Positions 16,287 through 27,589 of a DNA stretch of 64,000 bases are shown here, piece by piece; the stretch's first letter is position 1, and each line of letters starts with the position of its first letter. The notes under the pieces were generated by a model that was not told the DNA's origin, did no database searches, and saw only the letters and a program-made list of their open reading frames with translations. The DNA is from Paraburkholderia heleia NBRC 101817 (GTDB lineage Bacteria; Pseudomonadota; Gammaproteobacteria; Burkholderiales; Burkholderiaceae): positions 147,640 to 211,639 of the forward strand of contig NZ_BBJH01000015.1 in NCBI RefSeq assembly GCF_000739775.1. The letters are read 5' to 3'. The position numbers were made by a program, and so were the translations under genes.

Positions 16287-19200
16287 ATGCATTTGCTGCG
16301 CACCACGCCAGGTGGATTCGTCGACGACACGCAGGGCGTGATCCGTATCGACCAGCAGCCCGCCGAGATCGTCGTGCTCAGTTCGGCGGACACGACGCTC
16401 GCGCTGCTGGCGAGCGTCGTGCCGCGCCTGCCCGCCGGTTTTCCGGGCGTGCGGCTCGCGAACGTCACGTATTTGCGCCAGCCCGCTTCGGTGGACTTCT
16501 ACGTCGAAGACGTCCTGCAGCACGCGCGAGTGGTGGTGGTCGATCATCTGGGCGGCGAGACGTACTGGCCATATGGCATCGAACAGGTTGTCTCGCTCGC
16601 CCAGCGCCGCGGGCAACTGCTCGCGATGTTCTCCGGCGACTTGCAGGAAGACCCCAATCTCATCGCGAAGAGCCGCGCCGAGCCCGCGTTTTGCCGCCTG
16701 CTTTGGCGTTACCTGCGCGAAGGCGGCGCGGCCAACGCCGAATCGTTCCTGCGCGCGCTCGCGTGGCGCGCATTCGATTGGGGCAGCGAGCCCGCGCCGC
16801 CCGTTGCGCTGCCGGCCGCCGCGCTTTATTGCCCGCAGCGCGACGTCGCAACCATCGACGAATGGCGCGCGCGCTGGCAACCCGGCGCGCCGGTTGTCGC
16901 GCTGCTGTTTTACAAGGCGCATTTGCAGGCGGCGAACACGGCCGCGTTCGATGCGCTCATTGACGCCCTCCTGGCGCGCGGCATGAACCCGCTGCCGCTT
17001 GCGATCACGTCGCTCAAGGACACCTTGAGCCGCGACGTGCTCGATCAACTGGCGGCCGGGCACGATGTCTCGCTCGTGCTGAATACCACGGCGTTTGCGG
17101 CTTCGTCGCTGGACGACCCCGAACCGATTGCGCTCGCTGGCGACGCGCCCGTGCTCCAGGTGATCCTGAGCGGCGGCAATCGCGAAGACTGGGTCAAGGA
17201 CAATCACGGCCTGAATTCGCGCGACATCGCCATGCATATCGCACTGCCCGAAGTGGACGGCCGCGTGATTACGCGCGCGATCAGCTTCAAGGGCCTCGCG
17301 TACCACTGCAAGGAGACGCAGGTCGATGTCGTGCGTTATCAGCCCGACCTCGAGCGCGTGGCGTTCGTTGCCGAACTCGCGCGCCGCTGGTGCCGGTTGC
17401 GCAGTCTGCCGAACGAAGAGAAAAAGCTCGCGCTCGTGCTCGCGAACTATCCGATGAGCGAAGGGCGCATCGGCAACGGCGTGGGGCTCGACACGCCGGC
17501 CTCGGTGGTGGGCATCTTGCGCATGCTGCGCGACGAAGGCTACCGCGTGGCCGATTTGCCCGCGGACGGCGACGCGCTCATGCGCATTCTCACGCAGGGC
17601 GTGACGAACGATCCCGACACGCGCGCGCTGCGCCCCGCATGGCAGAGTCTTTCCCTCGATGACTACCGTGTGCGCTTCTCGCAACTGCCGGCCGAGGCGC
17701 AGAACGCGCTGGTCGCGCGCTGGGGCGTGCCGGAGGACGACCCCACGGTGCGCCGCGGCCGCTTCATGATTGCGGGCTGGCGCTGTGGTCGGGTGTTCGT
17801 CGGCATCCAGCCTTCGCGCTCGCGCGGCGACGACACGTACGCGAACTACCACGACGCCGAACTCGTGCCGCCGCACGCGTATCTCGCGTTTTATTTCTGG
17901 CTGCGCGACACGTTCGGCATCGACGCCATCGCGCACGTGGGCAAGCACGGCAACCTGGAGTGGCTGCCGGGCAAGAGCGTGGCGCTCGGCGACTCCTGCT
18001 GGCCCGACATGGCGCTCGGGCCGCTGCCGCATCTGTACCCGTTCATCGTCAACGATCCGGGCGAAGGGAGCCAGGCCAAACGCCGCGCCCAGGCCGTGAT
18101 CGTCGACCACCTGATGCCGCCGCTCACGCGCGCCGAAAACTACGGGCCGCTGCAGGACCTCGAACGTCAGGTCGATGAGTATTACGAAGCATTGATGGTG
18201 GACCCGCGCCGCGCGAAACTGCTGCGCAAGACCATACTCGCGACGATCGTCGAGCATCGGCTGCACGAGGAATTGAGCGTCGCCGCGCCGCAGGATCAGG
18301 CAGGCGAAGACGAATTGCTCACACGCGCCGACGCCTACCTTTGCGAGTTGAAGGAAGCGCAGATCCGCGATGGCTTGCATACGTTCGGCGAATCGCCGCA
18401 AGGTCAGCAGCGGCGCGACACGCTGCTCGCGCTCGGGCGCTATGCGTGCGGCGATGGGCAAGGCGCGAACGCCGGCCTCATCGACGCGCTCGCGCGAGAC
18501 CTGCGTATCGATCACCTCGTCGATCCGGCCACGGTCGATTGGGCTGCGCCGTGGCAGGGCCCGCGTCCCCCGCAGCTAGTCGCTGTGAGCGACACGCCAT
18601 GGCGTCACGCGGGCGACACGCGCGAGCGCCTGGAAATGCTCGCGGCCACGCTGATCGCGGGCATTTGCTCAGGCGAACGAAGCGATAAGGAGACCGCATC
18701 GCTGCCTTCCGCAGCCCAGGTGCTCGCGCGCGTGCGCGACGACGTCCTGCCGCGCCTCGACGCCTGCGGCCCCGAAGAAATGCGCCAGCTGCGCCGTGGC
18801 TTCGAAGGCCGCTTCGTGCCGCCGGGCCCCAGCGGTTCGCCCTCGCGCGGCCGCCCCGACGTGCTGCCCACGGGCCGCAACTTCTACTCCGTCGATACGC
18901 GTGCCATTCCGACGCAAGCGGCTTGGGCGCTCGGCATGAAATCGGCGCAGCAGCTCATCGAGCGCCACCTGCAGGAGCATGGCGACTACCCGCGGGCCGT
19001 GGGGCTTTCGGTCTGGGGCACGGCGACGATGCGCACGGGCGGAGACGACATCGCCCAGGCGTTCGCGCTGATCGGCGTGCGGCCGAAATGGGCCGCCGGC
19101 AGCCAGCGCGTGACCGACTTCGAGATCATGCCCGTCGAGGCGCTGGACCGGCCGCGCATCGACGTGACGCTGCGCGTATCGGGCTTCTTCCGCGACGCGT

Positions 19201-20075
19201 TCCCCAACGTGATGCATCTGTTCGACGCCGCCGTGCAGGCGGTGGCCGATCTCGACGAGCCGGAGCACCAGAACCCGCTGCGCGCACGCGTGCAGCGCGA
19301 GCGCGATGCGCTGGTGGCGAACGGCATGGCCGCCGACGCGGCGCGCCGCCGCGCGCTCTGGCGCGTGTTCAGCGCGCGCCCCGGCGCCTACGGCGCGGGC
19401 TTGCAGTCGATGATCGACCAGCGCCAGTGGCAGACCGACGCCGATCTCGCGCACGCGTATCAGGCGTGGGGCGGCTACGCCTACACACAAAAGAGCGCGG
19501 GCGACGAGGCGGGCGATGCGTTCCGCGCGCGTCTCGCGACGCTCGACGTGGTCCTGCAGAACCAGGACAACCGCGAACACGACCTGCTCGACTCGAACGA
19601 CTACTACCAGTTCCAGGGCGGCATGGCGGCGGCGGCGCGGCACTTCTCGCAGGCGCAGCCCGCGCTTTATCACGCGGACCATAGCAACCCCGCCGCGCCG
19701 CGCATTCGTCCGCTGCACGAAGAGATCGCGCGCGTGATCCGCTCGCGCGTGGTGAACCCGAAATGGATCGACGGCGTGAAGCGTCACGGCTACAAGGGCG
19801 CGGCGGAAATGGCGGCGACCGTGGATTACCTGTTCGGCTACGACGCGACCGCGCGCGTGGTGGGCGATCATCAGTACGCGCTCGTCGCAAACGCCTACGT
19901 GCACGACGACGACACGCGCGAATTCATGCGGCGCCACAATCCGCACGCGCTGCATGCCGTGTGCGAGCGCCTGCTCGAAGCGATCCAGCGCGGTCTCTGG
20001 CAGGAGCCGGGCGAGCATCGCGCACAACTCGAACACCGTCTGCTCGAAGCCGGGCAGCATCTGGAAGGATCATGA
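16287..20075 (+). CDS. cobN: Cobaltochelatase subunit CobN
   Basis: CobN is the large catalytic subunit that inserts cobalt into hydrogenobyrinic acid a,c-diamide, in an ATP-dependent complex with an AAA+ subunit and a von Willebrand A (VWA) subunit. At 1262 residues it has the usual size. Family blocks are visible throughout: [15 protein letters not shown] (about 549), [17 protein letters not shown] (about 587) and [14 protein letters not shown] (about 909). It is followed with a 4-bp overlap by a ChlI/ChlD-type ATPase gene rather than cobS/cobT. The chelatase here therefore uses Mg-chelatase-like helper subunits, as in many bacteria that have CobN without CobS/CobT. Confidence 0.95.
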   Translation: MHLLRTTPGGFVDDTQGVIRIDQQPAEIVVLSSADTTLALLASVVPRLPAGFPGVRLANVTYLRQPASVDFYVEDVLQHARVVVVDHLGGETYWPYGIEQVVSLAQRRGQLLAMFSGDLQEDPNLIAKSRAEPAFCRLLWRYLREGGAANAESFLRALAWRAFDWGSEPAPPVALPAAALYCPQRDVATIDEWRARWQPGAPVVALLFYKAHLQAANTAAFDALIDALLARGMNPLPLAITSLKDTLSRDVLDQLAAGHDVSLVLNTTAFAASSLDDPEPIALAGDAPVLQVILSGGNREDWVKDNHGLNSRDIAMHIALPEVDGRVITRAISFKGLAYHCKETQVDVVRYQPDLERVAFVAELARRWCRLRSLPNEEKKLALVLANYPMSEGRIGNGVGLDTPASVVGILRMLRDEGYRVADLPADGDALMRILTQGVTNDPDTRALRPAWQSLSLDDYRVRFSQLPAEAQNALVARWGVPEDDPTVRRGRFMIAGWRCGRVFVGIQPSRSRGDDTYANYHDAELVPPHAYLAFYFWLRDTFGIDAIAHVGKHGNLEWLPGKSVALGDSCWPDMALGPLPHLYPFIVNDPGEGSQAKRRAQAVIVDHLMPPLTRAENYGPLQDLERQVDEYYEALMVDPRRAKLLRKTILATIVEHRLHEELSVAAPQDQAGEDELLTRADAYLCELKEAQIRDGLHTFGESPQGQQRRDTLLALGRYACGDGQGANAGLIDALARDLRIDHLVDPATVDWAAPWQGPRPPQLVAVSDTPWRHAGDTRERLEMLAATLIAGICSGERSDKETASLPSAAQVLARVRDDVLPRLDACGPEEMRQLRRGFEGRFVPPGPSGSPSRGRPDVLPTGRNFYSVDTRAIPTQAAWALGMKSAQQLIERHLQEHGDYPRAVGLSVWGTATMRTGGDDIAQAFALIGVRPKWAAGSQRVTDFEIMPVEALDRPRIDVTLRVSGFFRDAFPNVMHLFDAAVQAVADLDEPEHQNPLRARVQRERDALVANGMAADAARRRALWRVFSARPGAYGAGLQSMIDQRQWQTDADLAHAYQAWGGYAYTQKSAGDEAGDAFRARLATLDVVLQNQDNREHDLLDSNDYYQFQGGMAAAARHFSQAQPALYHADHSNPAAPRIRPLHEEIARVIRSRVVNPKWIDGVKRHGYKGAAEMAATVDYLFGYDATARVVGDHQYALVANAYVHDDDTREFMRRHNPHALHAVCERLLEAIQRGLWQEPGEHRAQLEHRLLEAGQHLEGS

Positions 20076-21118
20076 CCATGAGCGTTGCGGCCACGCGTCC
20101 CGCGTTCCCCTTTACCGCGCTGGTCGGCCAGGCGCCGTTGCAGCGCGCGCTGCTGCTCGCGGCCATCGACCCCGCGATCGGCGGCGTGCTCGTGAGTGGC
20201 CCGCGCGGCACGGCGAAATCCACGGCGGCGCGCTCGCTCGCGGCGCTCTTGCCGCAAGGCGCGTTCGTCACGCTGCCGCTCGGCGCGAGCGAGGACAAGC
20301 TGATCGGCACGCTCGACCTCGAAGCGGCGTTGCGCGAGAGCACGGTGCGCTTCGCGCCTGGCTTGCTCGCGCGTGCGCACGGCGGCGTGCTTTACGTGGA
20401 CGAAGTGAACCTGCTGCCCGACGCGCTCGTCGACGTGCTGCTCGACGCGGCGGCGAGCGGCGTGAACACCGTGGAGCGCGATGGCGTCTCGCATACGCAC
20501 GACGCGCATTTCGTGCTGGTGGGCACGATGAATCCCGAAGAAGGGGAGCTGCGTCCGCAACTGCTCGATCGCTTTGGTTTGATGGTCGAACTCGGCACGC
20601 CTTATGACGCGGCGCAGCGGCAACGCATCGTCAAGGCGCGTCTCGCGTTCGACGCCGATCCACAGGCGTTTTGCGCGGCGCGCGAGAGCGAACAGCGCGC
20701 GCTTGGCGCACGCATCGCGGCGGCGCGCGTGGCGCTCGCCACGCTCGATTGGAGCGACGCCGTGCATGAGCGTGCGGTGCAGCGCTGCATCGAGGCCGCG
20801 GTCGACGGCTTGCGCGCCGATCTCGTGATGCTGCGCGCGGCGCGAGCGCTGGCCGCGTTTGAAGGCGCGGAATCGGTGAGCCCGGATCACGTCGATCAGG
20901 TCGCGGATTGCGTGCTTGCGCATCGTCGGCGTGCCATGCCGCAGCGCCCGGATGCGCCGCCCGCCTCTGAGCCGCCGCCTCCATCCGTATCAGCGCCGAA
21001 GCGCGACGCAACGCACACCGAAGCAACATCGGACTCTGACTGGGGCGAGATGCCGCCCGAGCCTGTTGCCGCGAAGGCGGTGAAGGGCGTGATTGCGCTG
21101 CCCGCAAAAAAACGCTGA
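20072..21118 (+). CDS. ChlI-type AAA+ ATPase subunit of cobaltochelatase (zero-frame product)
   Basis: The protein has 348 residues and an AAA+ domain with Walker A (GPRGTAKST), Walker B ([11 protein letters not shown]) and the sensor segment [18 protein letters not shown], all as in ChlI/BchI. It should power metal insertion by CobN. After about residue 290 it becomes Pro/Ala/Ser-rich, the kind of acidic-proline linker that joins the ATPase and VWA domains in ChlD. ATG 20072 overlaps the cobN stop and has GGAAGG ahead of it. Translation ends PAKKR at 21118, just past a run of seven A, where a -1 slip would continue into the VWA domain. See the recoding site entry. Confidence 0.92.
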   Translation: MTMSVAATRPAFPFTALVGQAPLQRALLLAAIDPAIGGVLVSGPRGTAKSTAARSLAALLPQGAFVTLPLGASEDKLIGTLDLEAALRESTVRFAPGLLARAHGGVLYVDEVNLLPDALVDVLLDAAASGVNTVERDGVSHTHDAHFVLVGTMNPEEGELRPQLLDRFGLMVELGTPYDAAQRQRIVKARLAFDADPQAFCAARESEQRALGARIAAARVALATLDWSDAVHERAVQRCIEAAVDGLRADLVMLRAARALAAFEGAESVSPDHVDQVADCVLAHRRRAMPQRPDAPPASEPPPPSVSAPKRDATHTEATSDSDWGEMPPEPVAAKAVKGVIALPAKKR

Positions 21119-21165
21119 CCCGTCGAGCACCGGCCGCCGCCTTCGCACAGGGCGGCGCTCGACGG
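21106..21165 (+). promoter_or_regulatory. Probable programmed -1 ribosomal frameshift site (slippery heptamer plus hairpin)
   Basis: In the zero frame the heptamer reads A AAA AAA at 21106-21112 (codons GCA AAA AAA CGC), which allows both tRNAs to re-pair after a -1 slip. A 7-nt spacer follows. A strong hairpin starts at 21120: a 9-bp perfect stem (CCGTCGAGC / GCTCGACGG), a 4-nt bulge and a further 6-bp stem (GCCGCC / GGCGGC), ending at 21165. The zero-frame stop UGA is at 21116-21118. The -1 frame is open from the heptamer to 21783 and encodes the VWA domain. An AAGGG lies 18 nt upstream, rather far for a stimulatory Shine-Dalgarno. Confidence 0.82.
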
Positions 21166-21783
21166 CGAGAAGGCCCGGGGCGTGGTCCCGCGCAAGTGGC
21201 GAAGCATGGCGATCGCATCGCGTGGCCGCCCACGCTCGCGGCCAAACGCGCAGGATCGTTGCAGGCGCAACATTTCCGCTTTGCCATACGCGAGACGGGT
21301 TCCGGCGCACTCCATTGTTTCGTGCTGGACTGCTCGGCTTCGATGCTCGCGCGCGGCCAGCTCGCGCTCGCCAAGGGTTTGCTGATCGCGCTGTTCGACC
21401 GCGCCCGCGCCGAGCGTGTGGAAGTGGCGCTGGTCGCTTTCGGCGGCGCGGGCGCCGAAACGCGCTTCGGTCCCGCGGTGCCGCGCTGGTGGAACGAGCG
21501 CTGGATCGAGCCGGTCGGCGGGGGCGGCGGCACGCCGCTCGAAGCAGGGATCGGCCGCGCGGCGCAAGTGCTCGAAACCGCTGCGCGCCGCGATCCGGCG
21601 CGCGCGCGCCATCTCTGGCTGTTCACCGACGGCCGCACGACGCAGTGGCCCGCGCGGCCACGCTACGCCGACCACGTCACGGTGATCGATTGCGAACTTG
21701 GCGCGCTGCGCCTGGGGCGCTGCGAGGCGCTCGCACGAGCCTGGGCCGGCGAGTGCCTGGACGCTCAGGCGCTGCTCGCCTGA
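21112..21783 (+). CDS. VWA-domain (ChlD C-terminal) part of cobaltochelatase, reached by -1 frameshift
   Basis: This stretch encodes a linker rich in Arg and Gly, then a von Willebrand A domain with the MIDAS metal-site motif DCSAS and a later [12 protein letters not shown]. These are the features of the ChlD/BchD C terminus and of the CobT-like medium chelatase subunit. No start codon with a ribosome-binding site is visible; the first GTG (21196) has none and would cut into the conserved linker ([11 protein letters not shown]). A -1 slip at 21106-21112 would join it to the ATPase to give a 570-residue ChlD-like protein. Coordinates give the portion after the slip. An independent GTG start at 21196 (195 aa) is the alternative. 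Confidence 0.85.
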   Translation, partial: TLTRRAPAAAFAQGGARRREGPGRGPAQVAKHGDRIAWPPTLAAKRAGSLQAQHFRFAIRETGSGALHCFVLDCSASMLARGQLALAKGLLIALFDRARAERVEVALVAFGGAGAETRFGPAVPRWWNERWIEPVGGGGGTPLEAGIGRAAQVLETAARRDPARARHLWLFTDGRTTQWPARPRYADHVTVIDCELGALRLGRCEALARAWAGECLDAQALLA

Positions 21784-21790
21784 ACGCGCG

Positions 21791-22747
21791 TCAGCGCATG
21801 CTGCCGGTCCAGTACAGCACGTCGTCCTGACGATCGAATATGTAGACTTTCATCGCCATCTGCTCGGCGGGCGAGAGGCGGTCGAGTTCGAGACCGAGCG
21901 TCGCTTGCTCGGGGGCGCCCGCTTCCGCCTGCACGTTGCGGATGACCGCCGTGGTTGCGATCGCCGTAATGTTGTCGGCCGAACGCAGCTGGAATGCCAC
22001 GCGCAGCCGCTCGCCAGGCTTGCCGAGCGCCCACGCGGCGCTCACTGAAAGCCCGAGCGCGCTGATCCCGCGTGCGAGCGCCACGCCGTCATAACCCCCG
22101 CCTTCCTCGCCGATGCCGTAGCGCACGGGAAATTGCGCGCGCACGCGAATCGAGCGGCGTTCGCGCAGGCGGCGGATGTTGGCGGGCTTCGACAGCACGA
22201 GGTAGTCGAGGGGCGACTGACTGTGCGCATGCACGGTGCATACGAAGCGATAGACGGCCTGGCTCGCAAGTGCGACGATCTCCACGTTTTCGCCCGGCGT
22301 GATGGCGATGGGTCGGCCGTCGACATAGGGCGTCGTCACGAAGAGCGCTTCGTTCGGCGCGAAGCCGATCAGGCGGCACGGTTGCATCGGCGCGCCGCTT
22401 GCGCCCATCAGCGGGCGCAAGCCCATCAGCGTGCCGATGTTCAGGTGCATGGCGCGCGTGGTGGCGGCTGGATCGCCGGCATCGATCGTGGCCGCGGCAC
22501 TCTGCGGGGCAACCTCGGGCCTTTCCACGTCGCCGCGATGCGGCGCGAAGTGCTGAAACAGAAAGTCGCGCTCCGCTTCGCCCACCAGCACCGCGCCGGC
22601 ATCGAGCAGCAACGCGCCGTCGCGATCGACGACCGGCCAGGCGAGCGGCTCGCCTACCGGCAGGGCGGCCGGCGTGAGCGGGGCGGCTTCGATTGCGGTG
22701 GCGCCGCCGCTGGCTTCGGCTTGAGCTTCGGTGGTCAGGTTGGTCAT
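21791..22747 (-). CDS. Flagellar brake / PilZ-domain protein (YcgR-like)
   Basis: This is a cyclic-di-GMP responsive protein of 318 residues. The N-terminal third looks unstructured, the middle (about 115-210) resembles the YcgR N-terminal domain and the C-terminal PilZ domain starts at about residue 205. The PilZ RxxxR motif is present as RRSIR. The second motif, normally D/N-x-S-x-x-G, reads GISALG, so the first position is Gly, which could weaken nucleotide binding. YcgR-type proteins act at the flagellar motor to slow swimming. It is divergent from a diguanylate cyclase gene 200 bp away, which fits a local c-di-GMP module sitting inside the cobalamin cluster. Confidence 0.82.
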   Translation of the reverse strand: MTNLTTEAQAEASGGATAIEAAPLTPAALPVGEPLAWPVVDRDGALLLDAGAVLVGEAERDFLFQHFAPHRGDVERPEVAPQSAAATIDAGDPAATTRAMHLNIGTLMGLRPLMGASGAPMQPCRLIGFAPNEALFVTTPYVDGRPIAITPGENVEIVALASQAVYRFVCTVHAHSQSPLDYLVLSKPANIRRLRERRSIRVRAQFPVRYGIGEEGGGYDGVALARGISALGLSVSAAWALGKPGERLRVAFQLRSADNITAIATTAVIRNVQAEAGAPEQATLGLELDRLSPAEQMAMKVYIFDRQDDVLYWTGSMR

Positions 22748-22949
22748 CGGCGCAGGGTGGTCGGTGAGCGTTCGCGTCGCGAATCGACATCGCGGGTTCA
22801 CCTGGTTTACGGCGCTGTGGCCGGGAAATTAAGGGCGTGCCGCCAATCGAAAGCAATTGCGCAAGCGGCAGTATGATGAATGCCGCGTGCCACCAGTAAT
22901 CGGTCGGCAGGCGCAGCAAACCTGACTGCGGAGCAAGAGGAAACGCCTC

Positions 22950-24521
<1,572 letters not shown>

Positions 24522-24533
24522 GCGCGGTTTTCC

Positions 24534-26243
24534 TTAGGTATCCTCGCGATACCAGCGCGGCGTATAAATCCACTCGCCGCCGTCGGCGCAGGCGAACCCG
24601 CGCGTGGCCGACGATCCGACGATCACCATCGTGCGCATATCGACATCCGCCGGGCGCAGTTCGCCTAGCGTCGTGGCGCGCAGCGTCTCGCCGGGGCGGC
24701 CCACGTCGCGCCCCAGCACCACGCGCGTGTGCGGCGCGCGCACGCTGCGCACGATCTCCAGCGCGCGCTCGAGCTGCCATGGCCGCGCGCGAGAGATGGG
24801 GTTGTAGAACGCCATCACGAGATCGGCTTGCGCCGCGTGCAGCAGGCGCTTTTCGATCACCGCCCATGGCTTCAGGTTGTCGGAAAGCGAAAGCATGCAG
24901 AAGTCGTGGCCGAGCGGCGCGCCGACTCGCGCCGCCGTGGCGAGCGCAGCGCAAACGCCAGGCACGATCGCCAGCTCGACGGCATGCCAGCGTGCGTCGT
25001 CCGAACCTTCGAGTGCTTCGAGCACGGCGGCCGCCATGGCGAACACACCGGGGTCGCCCGACGAGACCACGGCCACGCGCCGCCCCTCGCTCGCCATCTC
25101 GAACGCATGGCGCGCGCGTTGCAGTTCTTCACGGTTGTCGGTGGCGTGGCGCTGCTGGTCCGCGCGAAACGGGCCCGCCATCTCCACATAGGTCGCGTAG
25201 CCGACGATGTCGGTGGCGCTGTCGAGCGCGGCGCGCGCGGCGGGCGTGAGCAGATCGGCCCGGCCGGGGCCGAGGCCGAGCACCGTGAGCTTGCCGCGCG
25301 CGCGGCCCAGCGCGAGCGGGTCGAGCGGCGTGGCCGCGCAGGCGAGGGCGACGCCGTTTTCGTTCGGCGCGTAACGCTCGACGTTTGCCGCAAGGTTGAG
25401 CGCGGCGAGCGTGGCTTGCGGTGTGTTCTCCGCGCTATCGGCGAAGCGCAGCGGCACGCCGAGTTCCGTTGCCGCCTGGGCGAGCGACGCCTCGCGCATG
25501 TACGCGGAAGGGGCGACGAGCGCCGCGAGTGCGAGCGGCGCGAGGCCGTGCGCGTCGAGTGCGTGGCGCACGCTTTCGGCAAGCGCTGCCTGCCGTGCGC
25601 CCACGGCTGCAACGATGCTGCGCGGATGAATCACGAGGTCGTCGGGGCTGCCGTTCCAGGCTTGCGCGCTCACGCGTATGGCATGGCGGGCCGAGGCGTC
25701 GAGCGGCAGGTCGACGTTTTCGAGCCACGGCGCTTGCCCGTCCACGCGAGTCGTTGCGCCCGCAAGCAAATCGGAGACGAAGCGCTTGCCATGCGCGAGG
25801 CTCGCAAGCGCATAGCCCGCAGGCGGATTGAGCAGGCACGTGCCGAAGCGCAATTCGCCGCTCGTAGTAATGGCGGGCGCAACCGCGAGTGCGGCGCCAA
25901 TTTCGCGCGCCATGACGTTCACGCCGGTCAGTCCGCCGAGCAGCGGCACGACGGCGCTGCCGTCTTCGGCGAGTGCGAGCACAGGCGGCTCCGCGCCCTT
26001 GTTCGCGAGCAGCGGCGCGAGGCAGCGGATCACGATGCCCGCCGCGCACAGCGCGACGATAGGCACGCCGCGCGTATAGCATTCGCGCAAATGCGTGCCA
26101 AGTTCGTTGAACGCGACATCGCCGGCCACGCGGCCCTGCAACGCATGGACCTGCGCGCCTGGGTAAAGCGTCTGCACGCGCCGCGCCGTGGCGAGCGCGC
26201 CGGGCCCGAGGATGACGATGGCGGGCGGCGTCACGACTGCCAT
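24534..26243 (-). CDS. cobJ: CbiG-CobJ fusion: cobalt-precorrin-5A hydrolase domain plus precorrin-3B C17-methyltransferase
   Basis: The 569-residue protein joins two domains. Residues 1 to about 310 resemble CbiG, with a central segment and a CbiG C-terminal domain ([14 protein letters not shown], then [15 protein letters not shown]). Residues from about 315 are a complete CobJ/CbiH tetrapyrrole methylase ([43 protein letters not shown]) that uses S-adenosylmethionine to methylate C17 and drive ring contraction. CbiG is a step of the anaerobic route, while the operon also has aerobic CobG. It is the last gene of cobG-cobH-cobI-cobJ and overlaps cobI by 13 bp. Confidence 0.9.
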   Translation of the reverse strand: MAVVTPPAIVILGPGALATARRVQTLYPGAQVHALQGRVAGDVAFNELGTHLRECYTRGVPIVALCAAGIVIRCLAPLLANKGAEPPVLALAEDGSAVVPLLGGLTGVNVMAREIGAALAVAPAITTSGELRFGTCLLNPPAGYALASLAHGKRFVSDLLAGATTRVDGQAPWLENVDLPLDASARHAIRVSAQAWNGSPDDLVIHPRSIVAAVGARQAALAESVRHALDAHGLAPLALAALVAPSAYMREASLAQAATELGVPLRFADSAENTPQATLAALNLAANVERYAPNENGVALACAATPLDPLALGRARGKLTVLGLGPGRADLLTPAARAALDSATDIVGYATYVEMAGPFRADQQRHATDNREELQRARHAFEMASEGRRVAVVSSGDPGVFAMAAAVLEALEGSDDARWHAVELAIVPGVCAALATAARVGAPLGHDFCMLSLSDNLKPWAVIEKRLLHAAQADLVMAFYNPISRARPWQLERALEIVRSVRAPHTRVVLGRDVGRPGETLRATTLGELRPADVDMRTMVIVGSSATRGFACADGGEWIYTPRWYREDT

Positions 26244-26962
26244 TTCGCCCCCGGCACGACGAGCAGCGAGAAGTAGGGCGAGGCCATCGGATCGACGTCG
26301 TCGAGCGGGACGATGCGCTGGTTCGCCATCGTTGCGCGCTCGACGTACAGCGCGCGATGCGCGAGGCCCAGTTCGCCCAGCACGCGGCGCACCTTGTCGA
26401 AGTTGCGGCCCAGTTTCATGATGACCGCGGCGTCCGCATCGGCCAGACGCCGGCGCAATTCGTCCTCGGGCAGCACGCCCGAAAGCACGGCGAGGCTCTG
26501 GTTACGGTAGACGAGCGGCACGCCCAGCACCGCCGCGCCGCCCAGCATCGAGCACACGCCCGGCACGACTTCGGCCTCGTAGCGCGCGGCGAGGCGGTCG
26601 TGCAGATACATGTACGAGCCATAGAAGAAGGGATCGCCTTCGCAGATCACGGCCACGTCGCGTCCGGCGTCGAGATGGCGCGACAGCATGTGCGCCGCGC
26701 CGTCGTAGAAGTCGGCGATGATCGCTTCGTACGAGAGCGGCGGTTCGAGCGCTTCGGTCGTCACGGGATACACGAGGGGCAGGCGTTCCTGCTGCGCTTC
26801 GAGATGGGCTTCGACAATGCCGAACGCATTGCCTTTCTTGCCCTTCGCGACGAAATACGCGACCACGGGCGCGGCCTTGAGCAGGCGCAGCGCCTTGAGC
26901 GTGAGCAGTTCGGGGTCGCCCGGGCCGACGCCAATGCCGTGCAGACGTCCTTTGCGGATCAT
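26231..26962 (-). CDS. cobI: Precorrin-2 C20-methyltransferase
   Basis: CobI adds a methyl group from S-adenosylmethionine to C20 of precorrin-2, giving precorrin-3A. The protein has 243 residues and starts with the tetrapyrrole-methylase motif [20 protein letters not shown]. It contains [18 protein letters not shown] and [12 protein letters not shown], typical of CobI/CbiL. The size is normal. The ATG at 26962 directly follows the cobH stop codon at 26963-26965, and the gene overlaps the CbiG-CobJ gene, so the operon is tightly coupled. Confidence 0.94.
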   Translation of the reverse strand: MIRKGRLHGIGVGPGDPELLTLKALRLLKAAPVVAYFVAKGKKGNAFGIVEAHLEAQQERLPLVYPVTTEALEPPLSYEAIIADFYDGAAHMLSRHLDAGRDVAVICEGDPFFYGSYMYLHDRLAARYEAEVVPGVCSMLGGAAVLGVPLVYRNQSLAVLSGVLPEDELRRRLADADAAVIMKLGRNFDKVRRVLGELGLAHRALYVERATMANQRIVPLDDVDPMASPYFSLLVVPGAKWQS

Positions 26963-27589
26963 TTATTCGGTCTCCGAAGCGAGTGCGTTGACGGCGGCGG
27001 CGGCCATCGCGCTGCCGCCACGGCGGCCGTGCACGACGACGAATGGCACGCCGTAGCGCTCGGCCGCGAGCTGCGCCTTGGACTCGGCTGCGCCGACAAA
27101 GCCGACGGGAAAGCCGAGGATCAGCGCGGGGCGCGGCGCGCCGGCGGCAATCATGTCGAGCAGATGAAAGAGCGCAGTGGGTGCATTGCCGATCGCCACG
27201 ACGCTGCCCGCGAGGTGCGGCCGCCACAGTTCGAGCGCGGCCGCCGAGCGCGTGTTGCCAAGTTCGCGGGCGAGCGTGGGCACGGTGGGATCGTCGAGCG
27301 TGCAGATCACGGCGTTGTTCGCCGGCAGGCGCGCGCGCGTGACGCCATAGGCGACCATCTTCGCGTCGCAGAGGATCGGCGCTCCGCCCGCGAGCGCGTT
27401 GCGGCCCGCCGTGCCCGCGCCGGCGGAAAACGCGAGGTCGGCGACGACGTCCACCATGCCGCATGCATGAATCACGCGCACGGCGAGTTTTTCGAGGTCG
27501 GCGGGAATGCGCGAAAGGTCGGCTTCGGCGCGGATTGTCGCGAACGACTCGCGATAGATCGCCTGGCCGTCGCGGATGTAATCAGACAT
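26963..27589 (-). CDS. cobH: Precorrin-8X methylmutase
   Basis: CobH moves the methyl group from C11 to C12 of precorrin-8X to yield hydrogenobyrinic acid. The 208-residue protein has the conserved RVIHACGMVDV, which contains the catalytic His, and the family segments GAPILCDAKMVAYGV, AIGNAPTALFHLL and GFPVGFVGAAESK. It overlaps the end of cobG by 8 bp in the leftward riboswitch-controlled operon. Confidence 0.95.
   Translation of the reverse strand: MSDYIRDGQAIYRESFATIRAEADLSRIPADLEKLAVRVIHACGMVDVVADLAFSAGAGTAGRNALAGGAPILCDAKMVAYGVTRARLPANNAVICTLDDPTVPTLARELGNTRSAAALELWRPHLAGSVVAIGNAPTALFHLLDMIAAGAPRPALILGFPVGFVGAAESKAQLAAERYGVPFVVVHGRRGGSAMAAAAVNALASETE

Noticed and set aside
14919..18515. 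1198-residue ORF on the minus strand
   Set aside because: It runs antisense to cobW and cobN, has no recognisable domain and is a GC-bias shadow.
21106..21112. Sequencing error in a homopolymer run as the reason for the split chelatase gene
   Set aside because: This cannot be fully excluded, but the downstream hairpin at the right spacing and the known biology of chlD-type genes make recoding the better explanation. It stays the main alternative.
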